A DNA stretch of 64,000 nucleotides from Aquitalea pelogenes (GTDB lineage Bacteria; Pseudomonadota; Gammaproteobacteria; Burkholderiales; Chromobacteriaceae): contig NZ_LNQV01000005.1 of NCBI RefSeq assembly GCF_001515305.1, forward strand, positions 62,001 to 126,000. Reading direction: 5' to 3'. The position numbers were made by a program, and so were the translations under genes. This document shows positions 1 through 8,253 of this stretch, piece by piece (within the stretch, counting starts at the first letter, position 1; the number at the start of each line of letters is the position of its first letter). The notes under the pieces were generated by a model, which saw only the letters and a list, made by a program, of their open reading frames with translations, was not told the DNA's origin and did no database searches.

Positions 1-2
1 GC

Positions 3-1049
3 TTTGCCCAGATCGGCCTGATGACGCTGGTTTACCAGTGCACCGCCTCACTACTGCAACCATTGGTCGGCATCTACACCGACAAGCGGCCACTGCCTTA
101 TTCGCTGGTTTTCGGCATGGGTTCCACCTTGTGCGGCCTGTTGCTGCTGTCGGTGGCGTCCAGCTATCCGGTGTTGCTGATGGCCGCCGCGCTGGTAGGC
201 ACCGGCTCGTCCATTTTCCATCCGGAATCCTCGCGCGTGGCGCGCATGGCATCCGGTGGTCGCCACGGCCTGGCGCAATCGCTGTTTCAGGTGGGCGGCA
301 ATGCCGGCACCGCCACCGGCCCCTTGCTGGCCGCGCTGGTGGTGTTTCCCTATGGTCAGCCCAGCCTGGCGTGGTTTTCGCTGGCGGCCTTGCTGGGCAT
401 GCTGGTGCTGTGGCGCATTGGTAACTGGTATGCCCACCAGCAACGCACCACCAAGGCACACAAGGCCATCGTGGCCACCGGGCTGTCACCGCAGCGCACA
501 GCGTTTACGCTGGGTGTGCTGGTGCTGTTGGTGTTCTCCAAGTATTTCTACCTCACCAGCATCACCAGTTATTTCACCTTCTACCTGATGCAGCATTTCG
601 GGCTGGGCGTGCAGGCAGCACAGCTGCATCTGTTCATCTTCCTGTTTGCCGTGGCTGCCGGTACCGTGCTGGGCGGACCGATTGGCGATGCCATTGGCCG
701 CAAGCGGGTGATCTGGTTCTCGATTCTGGGTGTGGCACCGTTTACCCTGGCGCTGCCGCATGTGGACCTGTTCTGGACCAGCGTGCTGTCCTTCATCATC
801 GGCTTCATCCTGGCTTCGGCCTTCTCCGCCATCCTGGTCTATGCGCAGGAGCTGGTGCCGGGCAAGGTGGGCATGGTGTCCGGGCTGTTCTTCGGCTTTG
901 CCTTCGGTATTGGCGGCATTGGCGCTGCGGTACTGGGCAAGGTGGCCGACCACTACGGCATCGAAACCGTGTACCAGCTGTGCGCCTACCTGCCGCTGCT
1001 GGGCATCATCACCGTCTTGCTACCCGACCTGCACCGTAAAAAAGCCTGA
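3..1049 (+). CDS. fsr: Fosmidomycin resistance-type MFS efflux protein, 5' end missing
   Basis: This is a drug:proton antiporter of the inner membrane. The frame is open from base 3 (FAQIGLMTLVYQ...), so the gene starts left of the window; 348 residues are visible and about 50-60 N-terminal ones are probably missing compared with a ~400-residue Fsr. The stretch around residues 10-35 (TASLLQPLVG...TDKRP) and the FHPESSRVAR segment near residue 72 are typical of Fsr. A second major-facilitator loop with GRKR lies near residue 229. At least nine hydrophobic helices can be seen. The gene ends before a strong stem-loop terminator. The substrate is inferred from family only. Confidence 0.85.
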   Translation, partial: FAQIGLMTLVYQCTASLLQPLVGIYTDKRPLPYSLVFGMGSTLCGLLLLSVASSYPVLLMAAALVGTGSSIFHPESSRVARMASGGRHGLAQSLFQVGGNAGTATGPLLAALVVFPYGQPSLAWFSLAALLGMLVLWRIGNWYAHQQRTTKAHKAIVATGLSPQRTAFTLGVLVLLVFSKYFYLTSITSYFTFYLMQHFGLGVQAAQLHLFIFLFAVAAGTVLGGPIGDAIGRKRVIWFSILGVAPFTLALPHVDLFWTSVLSFIIGFILASAFSAILVYAQELVPGKVGMVSGLFFGFAFGIGGIGAAVLGKVADHYGIETVYQLCAYLPLLGIITVLLPDLHRKKA

Positions 1050-1066
1050 GTCATGCAGCACAAAGC

Positions 1067-1091
1067 AAAACCGGCCTTGATGGCCGGTTTT
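1067..1091. terminator. Bidirectional terminator between fsr and the lysozyme inhibitor gene
   Basis: The arms 1067-1076 (aaaaccggcc) and 1082-1091 (ggccggtttt) pair perfectly over ten bases around a five-base loop, followed by a T run. An A run on the other side makes it work for the convergent minus-strand genes too. Confidence 0.85.
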
Positions 1092-1093
1092 TT

Positions 1094-1495
1094 TCATGGT
1101 GCTGCCGGGGTAAGGACCGGTGCTATGGTAGCGGTTAGCAGCGGCTGGCAATCCCGTGCCAGCGTGCGCCCGCCGCGAGTCAGCAATACCGCCTGCTCGC
1201 CCTTGTTCCACCACACCAGCTGCTGGCTGGCATAGCGTGCGCCACTGGCACTGCTGACCCGTACCAGCCGGTAATGGCGACCATGCCAGCTGATGCGGAT
1301 GGGCACCACGTCCTCCACTTCTGCCTGCGGATATTCCACGCTGACCACGCGCTGGGCCGCGCATTGGTAATCCACCTTTTGCAAAACCACGGTATTGCCT
1401 GCGGCTGGCACGGCTGGTTCCGGCATGGCTTCCGGCCCCGGCGCAGCCAGCACTGGCAGGCTGAGCAGACTCAACAGGATAACAGTTGCCTTCAT
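1094..1495 (-). CDS. Periplasmic C-type lysozyme inhibitor (MliC/PliC family)
   Basis: The 133-residue product would block host or environmental C-type lysozyme in the periplasm. Residues 1-18 form a signal peptide ending in VLAAPG. No cysteine follows the cleavage site, so this looks like a soluble PliC form rather than the lipoprotein MliC. The mature part has the family pattern: YQCAAQ near residue 43, SGARYASQQLVWWNKG near residue 83, and a second Cys (ARDCQP) that would pair with the first. The start codon overlaps the stop of ampG by four bases, so the two are translationally coupled. Coupling to a muropeptide permease fits a cell-wall theme. Confidence 0.75.
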   Translation of the reverse strand: MKATVILLSLLSLPVLAAPGPEAMPEPAVPAAGNTVVLQKVDYQCAAQRVVSVEYPQAEVEDVVPIRISWHGRHYRLVRVSSASGARYASQQLVWWNKGEQAVLLTRGGRTLARDCQPLLTATIAPVLTPAAP

Positions 1496-2772
1496 GCAGT
1501 CTCTCCGTTCTGATCATCCCCGTGCCACGGGGCCACTTTCAGCAGCAACAACATGCCTGGCAAGGCCAGCAGGGTGCACAGCAGGAAAAAACCCATCCAG
1601 CCCAGATCATTCACAATATAGCCGGTCGCCGCGTTGGCGAAGGTGCGTGGCACCGCCGACAGGCTGGTAAACAGGGCAAACTGGGTGGCGGTATAAGCCG
1701 GATGGGTGGTACGGGCGATGAAGGCCACAAAAGCCGCCGTGCCCAGGCCCACGCCCAGCGCTTCAAAACCGATCACCAGCGCCAGCTGAGCCAGCTGGGT
1801 AGGGCCAATCTGCTGAAAATGGCCATAGCTGGCCAGCCAGGCGAAGCCCAGAATCGACAATACCTGCACCACGCCAAACAGCCACAGGGCGCGGTTGATG
1901 CCCAGTTTGAGCATCCACACTCCGCCAAGCAATCCACCAATCACCGCCGGCCACAGCCCGGCGTTTTTGGCCACCAGGCCGATATCCGATTTGGCAAAGC
2001 CCATGTCCAGGTAAAACGGCGTAGCCAGTGCGGTGGCCATGCTGTCGCCCAGCTTGTACAGGAAGATGAAACCCAGAATGGTGGCGGCGCTGTGCCAGCC
2101 CTGGCGGTGGATGAACTCATGAAACGGCTCCACCACGGCTTCACGCAGGGTTTTGGGCGGTGTACCAGCCAGTCTGGGCTCGGACACCAGCAGGGTCATG
2201 AGCAGCCCCGGCAGCATGAACAGCGCAGTGATGACGAACACATTGGCCCAACTGGTGTGATCGGCCAGAATCAGCGACAGGGCACCGGGCACCAGGCCGG
2301 CCAGTCGGTAGGCATTGATATGCACCGAGTTGCCCAGCCCCAGCTCGGCTTCGGGCAGCAGCTCGCGGCGATAAGCGTCCAGCACGATATCCTGACTGGC
2401 CGAGAAAAACGCCACCACCACCGCCAGTGCGGCAATCTGCTGTAATTGCAGCTGTGGATTGAACAGACCGAACAGGGCCATGCTGATGAGCAAGGCCAGT
2501 TGGCTGAGCAGCATCCAGCCACGGCGCCGCCCCAACAATGGCGGGACAAAGCGGTCCAGCAGCGGCGACCACAGGAATTTCCAGGTATAGGGCAGGCCGA
2601 TCAGGGCAAACAGGCCGATGGCCTTGAGATTCACTCCTTCGCTGCGCAGCCAGGCTGGCAGCAGATTGATCAGCATATACAGCGGCAGACCGGAGCTGAA
2701 GCCGGTGGCAATGCAGATCAGCATGCGGCGCGACCAGATGGCCTCGCGCCAATGTACGGAATAATGCGTCAT
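1492..2772 (-). CDS. ampG: AmpG-family muropeptide permease
   Basis: AmpG imports anhydro-muropeptides from the periplasm for cell-wall recycling and in many Gram-negatives indirectly controls AmpC beta-lactamase. The 426-residue product has 12-14 hydrophobic helices. Its N-terminus (ATGFSSGLPLYMLINLLPAW, then the LIGLPYTWKFLWSPLLDRF region) is the AmpG signature, and GRRRGWM lies near residue 80. A longer frame reaches 2802, but that start lies beside the metXW terminator, so the ATG at 2772 (MTHYSVHW) is preferred. It is followed with a four-base overlap by the lysozyme inhibitor gene. Confidence 0.9.
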   Translation of the reverse strand: MTHYSVHWREAIWSRRMLICIATGFSSGLPLYMLINLLPAWLRSEGVNLKAIGLFALIGLPYTWKFLWSPLLDRFVPPLLGRRRGWMLLSQLALLISMALFGLFNPQLQLQQIAALAVVVAFFSASQDIVLDAYRRELLPEAELGLGNSVHINAYRLAGLVPGALSLILADHTSWANVFVITALFMLPGLLMTLLVSEPRLAGTPPKTLREAVVEPFHEFIHRQGWHSAATILGFIFLYKLGDSMATALATPFYLDMGFAKSDIGLVAKNAGLWPAVIGGLLGGVWMLKLGINRALWLFGVVQVLSILGFAWLASYGHFQQIGPTQLAQLALVIGFEALGVGLGTAAFVAFIARTTHPAYTATQFALFTSLSAVPRTFANAATGYIVNDLGWMGFFLLCTLLALPGMLLLLKVAPWHGDDQNGETA

Positions 2773-2802
2773 GTATCCTTGCGGCATGGGCCGCCAATGC
2801 AA

Positions 2803-2825
2803 AAAGGCGGCCAGCAGCCGCCTTT
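2803..2825 (-). terminator. Terminator of the metXW operon
   Basis: An eight-base perfect stem (aaaggcgg at 2803-2810, ccgccttt at 2818-2825) is followed on the minus strand by five T. It lies 15 bases past the metW stop and ahead of ampG. Confidence 0.75.
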
Positions 2826-2840
2826 GTTAGTCATCAATCA

Positions 2841-3443
2841 TCAGGCCGTTTGCCGGGCAACCCGGTAGAACGCCAGGCTGCCGCGCAGATTGGGCAGGAA
2901 ATGAATGCGCTTGGCTTCGTTCATCACCACCCGCTCCAGCACGCGGATGCCGTTTTTGGCGCACAGCGCTTCGAAATCCCCCAGCATGCACCAATGGATG
3001 TTCGGCGTGTTGTACCACTGGTAAGGGATGGTTTCCGACACCGGCATATGACCTTGCAGGATCTGCCAGCGGTTTTCCCAGTAGCCGAAATTGGGGAAGG
3101 TGACGATGGCCTCGCGGCCCACCCGCAGCATTTCCACCAGAATCTGCTCGGTATTGTGCATGGCCTGAATGGTTTGCGACAACACCACATGGTCGAAACG
3201 CTGGTCTTCAAACTCGGCCAGACCGGTTTCCAGGTTGCCCTGGATGGCGTTGACGCCGGCTTGCACACAGCGCACCACATTGTTGACGTCAAAGTCCACG
3301 CCATAACCACGTACCGCCTTGTGGCGGTTCAGCCAGGACAGCAGCGCACCGTCGCCGCAGCCCAGGTCCAGCACCCGGCTGGCAGGGGCCACCCAGTCGG
3401 CAATCAGTTGCAGGTCGGCCCGCAAAGTGTTGGCAGCGCTCAT
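2841..3443 (-). CDS. metW: Methionine biosynthesis protein MetW, SAM-dependent methyltransferase fold
   Basis: MetW is a small class I methyltransferase-fold protein that partners MetX; in proteobacteria the two are almost always adjacent. The 200-residue product has the SAM-binding glycine motif [15 protein letters not shown] near residues 24-38 and the MetW-typical segments [20 protein letters not shown] and [14 protein letters not shown]. Its start overlaps the metX stop by four bases, showing translational coupling. The biochemical role is not settled; activation of MetX is the current family-based idea. Confidence 0.93.
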   Translation of the reverse strand: MSAANTLRADLQLIADWVAPASRVLDLGCGDGALLSWLNRHKAVRGYGVDFDVNNVVRCVQAGVNAIQGNLETGLAEFEDQRFDHVVLSQTIQAMHNTEQILVEMLRVGREAIVTFPNFGYWENRWQILQGHMPVSETIPYQWYNTPNIHWCMLGDFEALCAKNGIRVLERVVMNEAKRIHFLPNLRGSLAFYRVARQTA

Positions 3444-4582
3444 GCGTTCACCTCCTCGGCCACACGGTTCAGATAGGCACGCATCAGGTTGACATAGGGC
3501 TCGTCCAGCATCAGGAAGGCATCATGGCCGTGTACCGATTCGATTTCGCCGTACACCACTTCCTTGTCTGCCGCCACCAGTGCCTTGACGATTTCGCGCG
3601 AGCGTTCCGGCGAGAAACGCCAGTCCGAGGTAAAGCTGGCCACCATGAAACGGGCGCTGGCTTTTTTCAGCGCCGCCACCAGGTCGTCGTTCAGGTCCTT
3701 GGCCGGGTCGAAGTAATCCAGTGCCTTGGTCATCAGCAGATAGGTATTGGCGTCGAAATAATCAGAGAACTTGTCGCCCTGATAACGCAGGTAGGATTCG
3801 ATTTCGAATTCCACCTCGTAACCAAACTGGTAATCACCGCATTTGAGCATGCGGCCGAATTTCTCGCCCATGCCGTCATCGGACAGATAGGTGATATGGC
3901 CCAGCATGCGCGCCAGCCGCAGGCCGCGACGCGGAATGGCATCGTGGGCGTAGTAGTCGCCACCGTGGAAATCCGGGTCGGTAAGGATGGCCTGACGGGC
4001 CACGTCGTTGAAGGCAATGTTCTGTGCCGACAGCTTGGGTGCAGACGCAATCACTAGCGCATGTGCCACCCGTTCCGGGTAATCGATGCTCCATTGCAGG
4101 GTCTGCATGCCGCCCAGGCTGCCACCGATGATGGCGGCCCAGCGGTCTATGCCCAGCCGGTCGGCCAGTCGCGCTTGCGAACGCACCCAGTCCGGCACCG
4201 TCACCACCGGGAAGGAAGACCCCCAGGGCTGGCCGGTGGCCGGGTTGATGGAGGACGGGCCGGTGCTGCCGTGGCAGCCACCCAGATTGTTCAGGCCCAC
4301 CACAAAAAAGCGGTCGGTATCGATGGGTTTGCCCGGGCCCACCATATTGTCCCACCAGCCTGCCGCCTTATCTTCCGGCGTGTAACGCCCCGCCACATGA
4401 TGGTGGCCGGACAGCGCATGGCAGATCAGGATGGCATTGCTGCGCGCGGCATTGAGCGTGCCATAGGTTTCAAAACACAGCTGGTAATCAGGCAGTACGG
4501 CACCGCTGGCCAGCTGCAGCGGGGTATCGAATACCGCTGTCTGCGCCTGTACGATGCCGACGGACCTTGTCAGATCAGACAT
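3440..4582 (-). CDS. metX: Homoserine O-acyltransferase MetX
   Basis: MetX acylates homoserine in the first committed step to methionine. The 380-residue alpha/beta hydrolase has the nucleophile elbow GGSLGGMQ near residue 152, the [13 protein letters not shown] substrate loop near residue 98, and the catalytic His in HGHDAFL near residue 353. Proteobacterial MetX proteins paired with MetW are often succinyltransferases rather than acetyltransferases; the sequence alone does not decide this here. It competes for homoserine with the ThrB kinase encoded at 25.5 kb. No riboswitch was recognised upstream. Confidence 0.93.
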   Translation of the reverse strand: MSDLTRSVGIVQAQTAVFDTPLQLASGAVLPDYQLCFETYGTLNAARSNAILICHALSGHHHVAGRYTPEDKAAGWWDNMVGPGKPIDTDRFFVVGLNNLGGCHGSTGPSSINPATGQPWGSSFPVVTVPDWVRSQARLADRLGIDRWAAIIGGSLGGMQTLQWSIDYPERVAHALVIASAPKLSAQNIAFNDVARQAILTDPDFHGGDYYAHDAIPRRGLRLARMLGHITYLSDDGMGEKFGRMLKCGDYQFGYEVEFEIESYLRYQGDKFSDYFDANTYLLMTKALDYFDPAKDLNDDLVAALKKASARFMVASFTSDWRFSPERSREIVKALVAADKEVVYGEIESVHGHDAFLMLDEPYVNLMRAYLNRVAEEVNA

Positions 4583-4683
4583 AACAAAAAAGGCCTCTAT
4601 TGATTATTGCCCCGCCGGCGGCCTTGCTGGCCATTCTCGGTGCGGAGCCTCCTGTAGGCTACGGCTGCTATCATCGCCTGTCT

Positions 4684-4741
4684 GGCCGATTATATCCATA
4701 GCCTTGCTTGCTACCGTTTCGCATGCACCGCATAATCGGCC
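4684..4741. repeat. Perfect 10-base inverted repeat with a 38-base gap
   Basis: The arms ggccgattat (4684-4693) and ataatcggcc (4732-4741) are exact reverse complements in the gap between metX and the small membrane protein gene. There is no T run, so it is not an ordinary terminator. It could be a paired operator or a leader stem. Confidence 0.45.
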
Positions 4742-4765
4742 CGGTTTTCTTACCCCGTCCCTGCC

Positions 4766-4948
4766 ATGATCGGTCGCCTGTTCCGCCTGTTGCTGCTGTT
4801 TGCCGTGCTGTACGCCATCGCACGCTGGCTGCTGGACCGGCGTCAGCGGGCCAGCCTGCGCGAATTCATCACCACGCTGGCCACCGCCCTGCTGGCGGCA
4901 TCAGCCATCTTCGTGCTGCTGTACTGGCTGGGTTTTCACCAGCTCTGA
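4766..4948 (+). CDS. Small two-helix membrane protein, function unknown
   Basis: A 60-residue protein with two hydrophobic segments (about residues 3-21 and 37-57) around a basic loop (LDRRQRASLREF). I do not recognise a family. It lies between metX and the YhcC-like gene. No clear ribosome binding site precedes the ATG, which weakens the call. The hydrophobic-basic-hydrophobic pattern and the clean stop argue for a real gene. Confidence 0.5.
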   Translation: MIGRLFRLLLLFAVLYAIARWLLDRRQRASLREFITTLATALLAASAIFVLLYWLGFHQL

Positions 4949-5034
4949 GCCCAAGCCTTGATGTGGCACAGGGTCCGGCAAGGGCAAACGGCCTAGGCTA
5001 TGCGCTTTTCTGCCGCACGCTGTCGTTCTGCCCC

Positions 5035-5961
5035 ATGGACCTTACCGCTCACCTGCATACCTTCGGTCACTATCTCAAGCGCCGCCACGGCCAGGCCGTA
5101 CACAAGCTGTCACTGGCCGGCGACTTTACCTGCCCCAACCGCGACGGCACGCTGGGCCGTGGTGGCTGCACCTTCTGCAATGTCAAAAGCTTTGGCCGCG
5201 ATGCCGCCGAACTGTCCATCAGCGGCCAGATTGCCCGCGAAAAGGACAAAACCGACCGTGCGCGCCGTTATCTGGCCTATTTTCAGGCTTACACCAGCAC
5301 CTACGCCGAAGTCAGCCGCCTGCGAGAGCTGTATGACGAGGCCACGGCCAGCGCCGATGTGGTGGGCCTGTGCGTGGGCACCCGGCCGGACTGCGTGCCG
5401 GACAGCGCGCTGGAACTGCTCGCGTCCTACCAGGCCACTGGCAAGGAAGTGTGGCTGGAGCTGGGCTTGCAGACTGCGCATGACCACACCCAGCGCCGCA
5501 TCCTGCGCGGCCACACCCTGGCCGATTACCGCGATGCTGTGCGCCGCGCCCAGCAGCATGGGCTCAAGGTCTGTACCCACCTGATTGCCGGTCTGCCCGG
5601 TGAAGATGCCGCCGATGTGCATGCCACGCTGGAAACCGTGCTGGAAATCGGTGTACAGGGACTGAAGCTGCATCCGCTGATGATTGTGCGTGGCAGCCGC
5701 ATGGCCGCCCAGCACCAGCGTGGTGAAGTCTCTGCCATGGCGCTGGACGATTACGCCCACCTGGCAGCGTCCCTGATTCGTCATACCCCGCCGGAGGTGG
5801 TGTTCCATCGCATTTCCGCTACCGCGCAGGCCCCAACCCTGATTGCGCCGGACTGGTGTGGCCCGCGCTGGACTGCCCTGCAAGCCATTGGCCAGTTGCT
5901 GGCGCGCGATGGTGGCCAGGGTAGCGCGCTGGGGCGATGCTGGTCGGCACTGGCGGCCTGA
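5035..5961 (+). CDS. YhcC-type radical SAM protein (TIGR01212 family)
   Basis: The 308-residue product belongs to the YhcC radical SAM family, whose substrate is not established. Near residues 31-46 it has CPNRDGTLGRGGCTFC, which supplies the iron-sulfur cysteines, followed by a TIM-barrel pattern (VGTRPDCVPD, EVWLELGLQTAHD, CTHLIAGLPGED). The open frame runs 109 codons further upstream, but that part reads through the small membrane gene in another frame and is not family-like. The ATG at 5035 (MDLTAHLHTFGHYLKRRHGQ) matches the usual family start. It has only a weak ribosome binding site. Confidence 0.88.
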   Translation: MDLTAHLHTFGHYLKRRHGQAVHKLSLAGDFTCPNRDGTLGRGGCTFCNVKSFGRDAAELSISGQIAREKDKTDRARRYLAYFQAYTSTYAEVSRLRELYDEATASADVVGLCVGTRPDCVPDSALELLASYQATGKEVWLELGLQTAHDHTQRRILRGHTLADYRDAVRRAQQHGLKVCTHLIAGLPGEDAADVHATLETVLEIGVQGLKLHPLMIVRGSRMAAQHQRGEVSAMALDDYAHLAASLIRHTPPEVVFHRISATAQAPTLIAPDWCGPRWTALQAIGQLLARDGGQGSALGRCWSALAA

Positions 5962-6003
5962 GCGCAGCTTCCTTCCCTTAAGGACCCGCGGCTTAACACA
6001 AAT

Positions 6004-6016
6004 TAGCCATTGGCTA
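6004..6016. promoter_or_regulatory. Small palindrome upstream of msrPQ
   Basis: The sequence tagcca-t-tggcta is a perfect 6+1+6 inverted repeat about 90 bases before msrP. A second short repeat, caatc/gattg, follows at about 6033-6047. These may be operator sites for the stress-induced msrPQ pair; no known regulator was recognised. Confidence 0.3.
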
Positions 6017-6102
6017 TCACACCAGCCAGAACAATCGTAAAGATTGCATGTCAGATTATCCCTGTTGCTGCGACAAAGAAGCACAGCACTGGAGAAACCA
6101 TC

Positions 6103-7011
6103 ATGCTCATCAAGAAACCCGCCGACATCCAGCCTTCGGAAATCACCCCCGAAGGCGTGTATTTCAACCGCCGCCAGTTCATGCTGGGTAGTGCCGGCCT
6201 GCTGCTGTCCGGTGAAACCCTGGCCGCACTGGCCAGCAAGAAAAGCCCGCTGTCCACCAGCGACAAGCCCAACAGCCTGAAAGACATCAGCAGCTACAAC
6301 AACTACTACGAGTTCGGCACCGACAAGAGCGAACCGGCCATGTACGCCGGGTCCTTGAAAACCCGGCCGTGGAATGTGGTAGTGGACGGTGAAGTGGGCA
6401 AGCCGCGCAGTTTTGGCATCGAAGAACTGCTGAAGCAGCCGCTGGAAGAACGCATTTACCGCCTGCGCTGCGTGGAAGGCTGGAGCATGGTGATTCCGTG
6501 GATAGGCTTTCCGCTCTCCAGCCTGCTCAAACAAGTCGCCCCCAACTCGCGCGCCAAATACGTGGCCTTCGAAACCCTGCAACGCCCGTCCGAGATGCCC
6601 GGTCAGCGCAGCCGCGTACTGGACTGGCCTTACCGCGAGGGCCTGCGCATGGATGAAGCCATGCATCCACTCACCATCCTGGCTGTCGGCCTGTACAACG
6701 ATGTGCTGCCCAACCAGAACGGCGCGCCCATCCGGCTGGTGGTGCCGTGGAAATACGGTTTCAAGAGCATCAAGTCCATCGTGCGCATCCATCTGCAAGA
6801 GCAAATGCCCGCCACCAGCTGGAATATGGCCAATGCCCACGAGTACGGCTTCTATTCCAATGTGAACCCGGAAGTGGACCACCCGCGCTGGAGCCAGGCC
6901 AGCGAGCGGCGCATTGGCGAATTCCTCAAGCGCAAGACGCTGATGTTCAACGGCTATGGCGATCAGGTGGCCGGCCTGTACCGTGGCATGGACCTGCGCA
7001 AGAACTTCTGA
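6103..7011 (+). CDS. msrP: Periplasmic methionine sulfoxide reductase, molybdopterin subunit MsrP (YedY)
   Basis: MsrP repairs oxidised methionines in envelope proteins using molybdenum cofactor. The 302-residue product carries a twin-arginine signal ([13 protein letters not shown], Arg23-Arg24) for export after cofactor insertion. Cys123 in [11 protein letters not shown] is the expected molybdenum ligand. The conserved segments [25 protein letters not shown] and [15 protein letters not shown] are all present. A ggaga ribosome binding site precedes the ATG at 6103. The longer frame upstream is not family-like. msrQ begins one base after the stop, so both subunits are in one operon. Confidence 0.95.
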   Translation: MLIKKPADIQPSEITPEGVYFNRRQFMLGSAGLLLSGETLAALASKKSPLSTSDKPNSLKDISSYNNYYEFGTDKSEPAMYAGSLKTRPWNVVVDGEVGKPRSFGIEELLKQPLEERIYRLRCVEGWSMVIPWIGFPLSSLLKQVAPNSRAKYVAFETLQRPSEMPGQRSRVLDWPYREGLRMDEAMHPLTILAVGLYNDVLPNQNGAPIRLVVPWKYGFKSIKSIVRIHLQEQMPATSWNMANAHEYGFYSNVNPEVDHPRWSQASERRIGEFLKRKTLMFNGYGDQVAGLYRGMDLRKNF

Positions 7012-7012
7012 C

Positions 7013-7636
7013 ATGACGACCCTGCGCATGAAAAACCCTGCTGCCGCCCGCCAGCCTGCCCGCTTCAACTGGCTGAAGATTGCGGTCTTTGTGCTCTGCC
7101 TGCTGCCACTGGCCCGCGCGGCGTGGATTGTGCTGTCCGGCGCTGCCGTCAACCCGGTGGAGTTCATCACCCGCTCCACCGGCACCTGGACGCTGAGCTT
7201 CCTGCTGATCACCCTGGCCATCAGCCCCTTGCGCCAGCTATCCGGCTGGAGCTGGCCGCTGCGTCTGCGCCGCATGCTGGGCCTGTATGCCTTCTTTTAC
7301 GGCTGCCTGCACTTAACCACCTATGTGTGGCTGGACCAGTTTTTTGACTGGCCCGGCATGCTGCACGACATCGCCAAGCGTCCCTTCATCACCGTGGGCT
7401 TTGCCGCCATGCTGCTGATGACGCCGCTGGCCATCACCTCCACCCAGGGCTGGATGCGCCGGCTGAAACGCAATTGGGGCAAGCTGCACCAGCTGGTTTA
7501 CCCGGTGGCGCTGCTGGGCGTACTGCACTACTGGTGGCTGGTGAAGAAAGACCTCACCCAGCCCATGCTCTACGCCAGTGTGCTGGCCGTGTTGCTGGGC
7601 TGGCGGCTGCTGCGCAAGCTGAGGCATAAGGCTTGA
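7013..7636 (+). CDS. msrQ: Haem-binding membrane subunit MsrQ (YedZ)
   Basis: MsrQ is the inner-membrane cytochrome b-type partner that passes electrons from the quinone pool or flavin reductase to MsrP. The 207-residue product has about six transmembrane helices. Candidate haem ligands are the His in FYGCLHLTTYVW and the two His in KLHQLVYPVALLGVLHYWW. NPVEFITRSTGTWTL is a family-typical loop. The start at 7013 leaves one base after the msrP stop. Confidence 0.93.
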   Translation: MTTLRMKNPAAARQPARFNWLKIAVFVLCLLPLARAAWIVLSGAAVNPVEFITRSTGTWTLSFLLITLAISPLRQLSGWSWPLRLRRMLGLYAFFYGCLHLTTYVWLDQFFDWPGMLHDIAKRPFITVGFAAMLLMTPLAITSTQGWMRRLKRNWGKLHQLVYPVALLGVLHYWWLVKKDLTQPMLYASVLAVLLGWRLLRKLRHKA

Positions 7637-7713
7637 ATTCATCAGGCAGGCGGTTTGCAGTTGACCGCCACAGCCACTAAAGTAGCCGTTTTGCCGTAAA
7701 CGGATAGACGGAT

Positions 7714-8196
7714 ATGTCCAAGGAAAAAACGCCGGTCACCCAGGCCATTCGCATACTGCGCGAGCACAAGGTGGAATACAGCGAGCACCTGTACAAATAC
7801 GAGGACAAGGGTGGCACCACGGTGTCGGCACGCGAACTGGGCGTGGACGAGCACTGCGTGGTGAAGACCCTGATCATGGAAGACGAACAGAAACACCCGC
7901 TGATCGTGCTGATGCATGGCGACCGCGAAGTGGGCACCGGCATGCTGGCCAAGCAGATTGGCGTGAAGAAGATCAACCCCTGCGACCCGAAAACGGCCGA
8001 CAAGCACAGCGGCTATCAGGTGGGCGGCACCAGCCCGTTTGGCACCCGCCACCCGATGCCGGTGTATATGGAAAGCAGCATTGCCCAGCTGCCCCGCATC
8101 TATATCAACGGTGGCAAGCGCGGTTTCCTGATCGGCATCGACCCGCAGGAAGTCATCCGCGTGTTGCAACCGGTGCTGGTTCAGGCGGCAGCCTGA
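7714..8196 (+). CDS. ybaK: Cys-tRNA(Pro)/Cys-tRNA(Cys) deacylase YbaK
   Basis: YbaK clears mischarged Cys-tRNA(Pro) in trans. The 160-residue product covers the whole YbaK/EbsC domain: TPVTQAIRILREHKVEY at the N-terminus, the catalytic Lys region HCVVKTLIM, the GGTSPFGTR loop near residue 107, and the NGGKRGFLIGIDP ending. It is a single gene with its own terminator and faces the ftr operon. Confidence 0.92.
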   Translation: MSKEKTPVTQAIRILREHKVEYSEHLYKYEDKGGTTVSARELGVDEHCVVKTLIMEDEQKHPLIVLMHGDREVGTGMLAKQIGVKKINPCDPKTADKHSGYQVGGTSPFGTRHPMPVYMESSIAQLPRIYINGGKRGFLIGIDPQEVIRVLQPVLVQAAA

Positions 8197-8207
8197 ATCC
8201 GGACGCA

Positions 8208-8234
8208 AAACAGGGCGGTAAAACCGCCCTGTTT
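8208..8234. terminator. Bidirectional terminator between ybaK and ftrD
   Basis: A 12-base perfect stem (aaacagggcggt / accgccctgttt) with a three-base loop sits between two convergent genes and can stop both. Confidence 0.85.
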
Positions 8235-8253
8235 GCTTGCAAAGTCTGCCGTT

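Noticed and set aside
4583-4765. SAM riboswitch upstream of metX
   Set aside because: No SAM riboswitch consensus or leader terminator was found in the gap on the minus strand.
4708-5034. 109-codon N-terminal extension of the YhcC-like gene
   Set aside because: The extension is not family-like and overlaps the small membrane protein gene in another frame.
5110-7275. 721-codon open frame on the minus strand
   Set aside because: It lies antisense to the YhcC-like gene, msrP and msrQ, which have clear family motifs. Its product is low-complexity, rich in His, Gln, Gly and Ala, as expected from GC-rich shadow frames.
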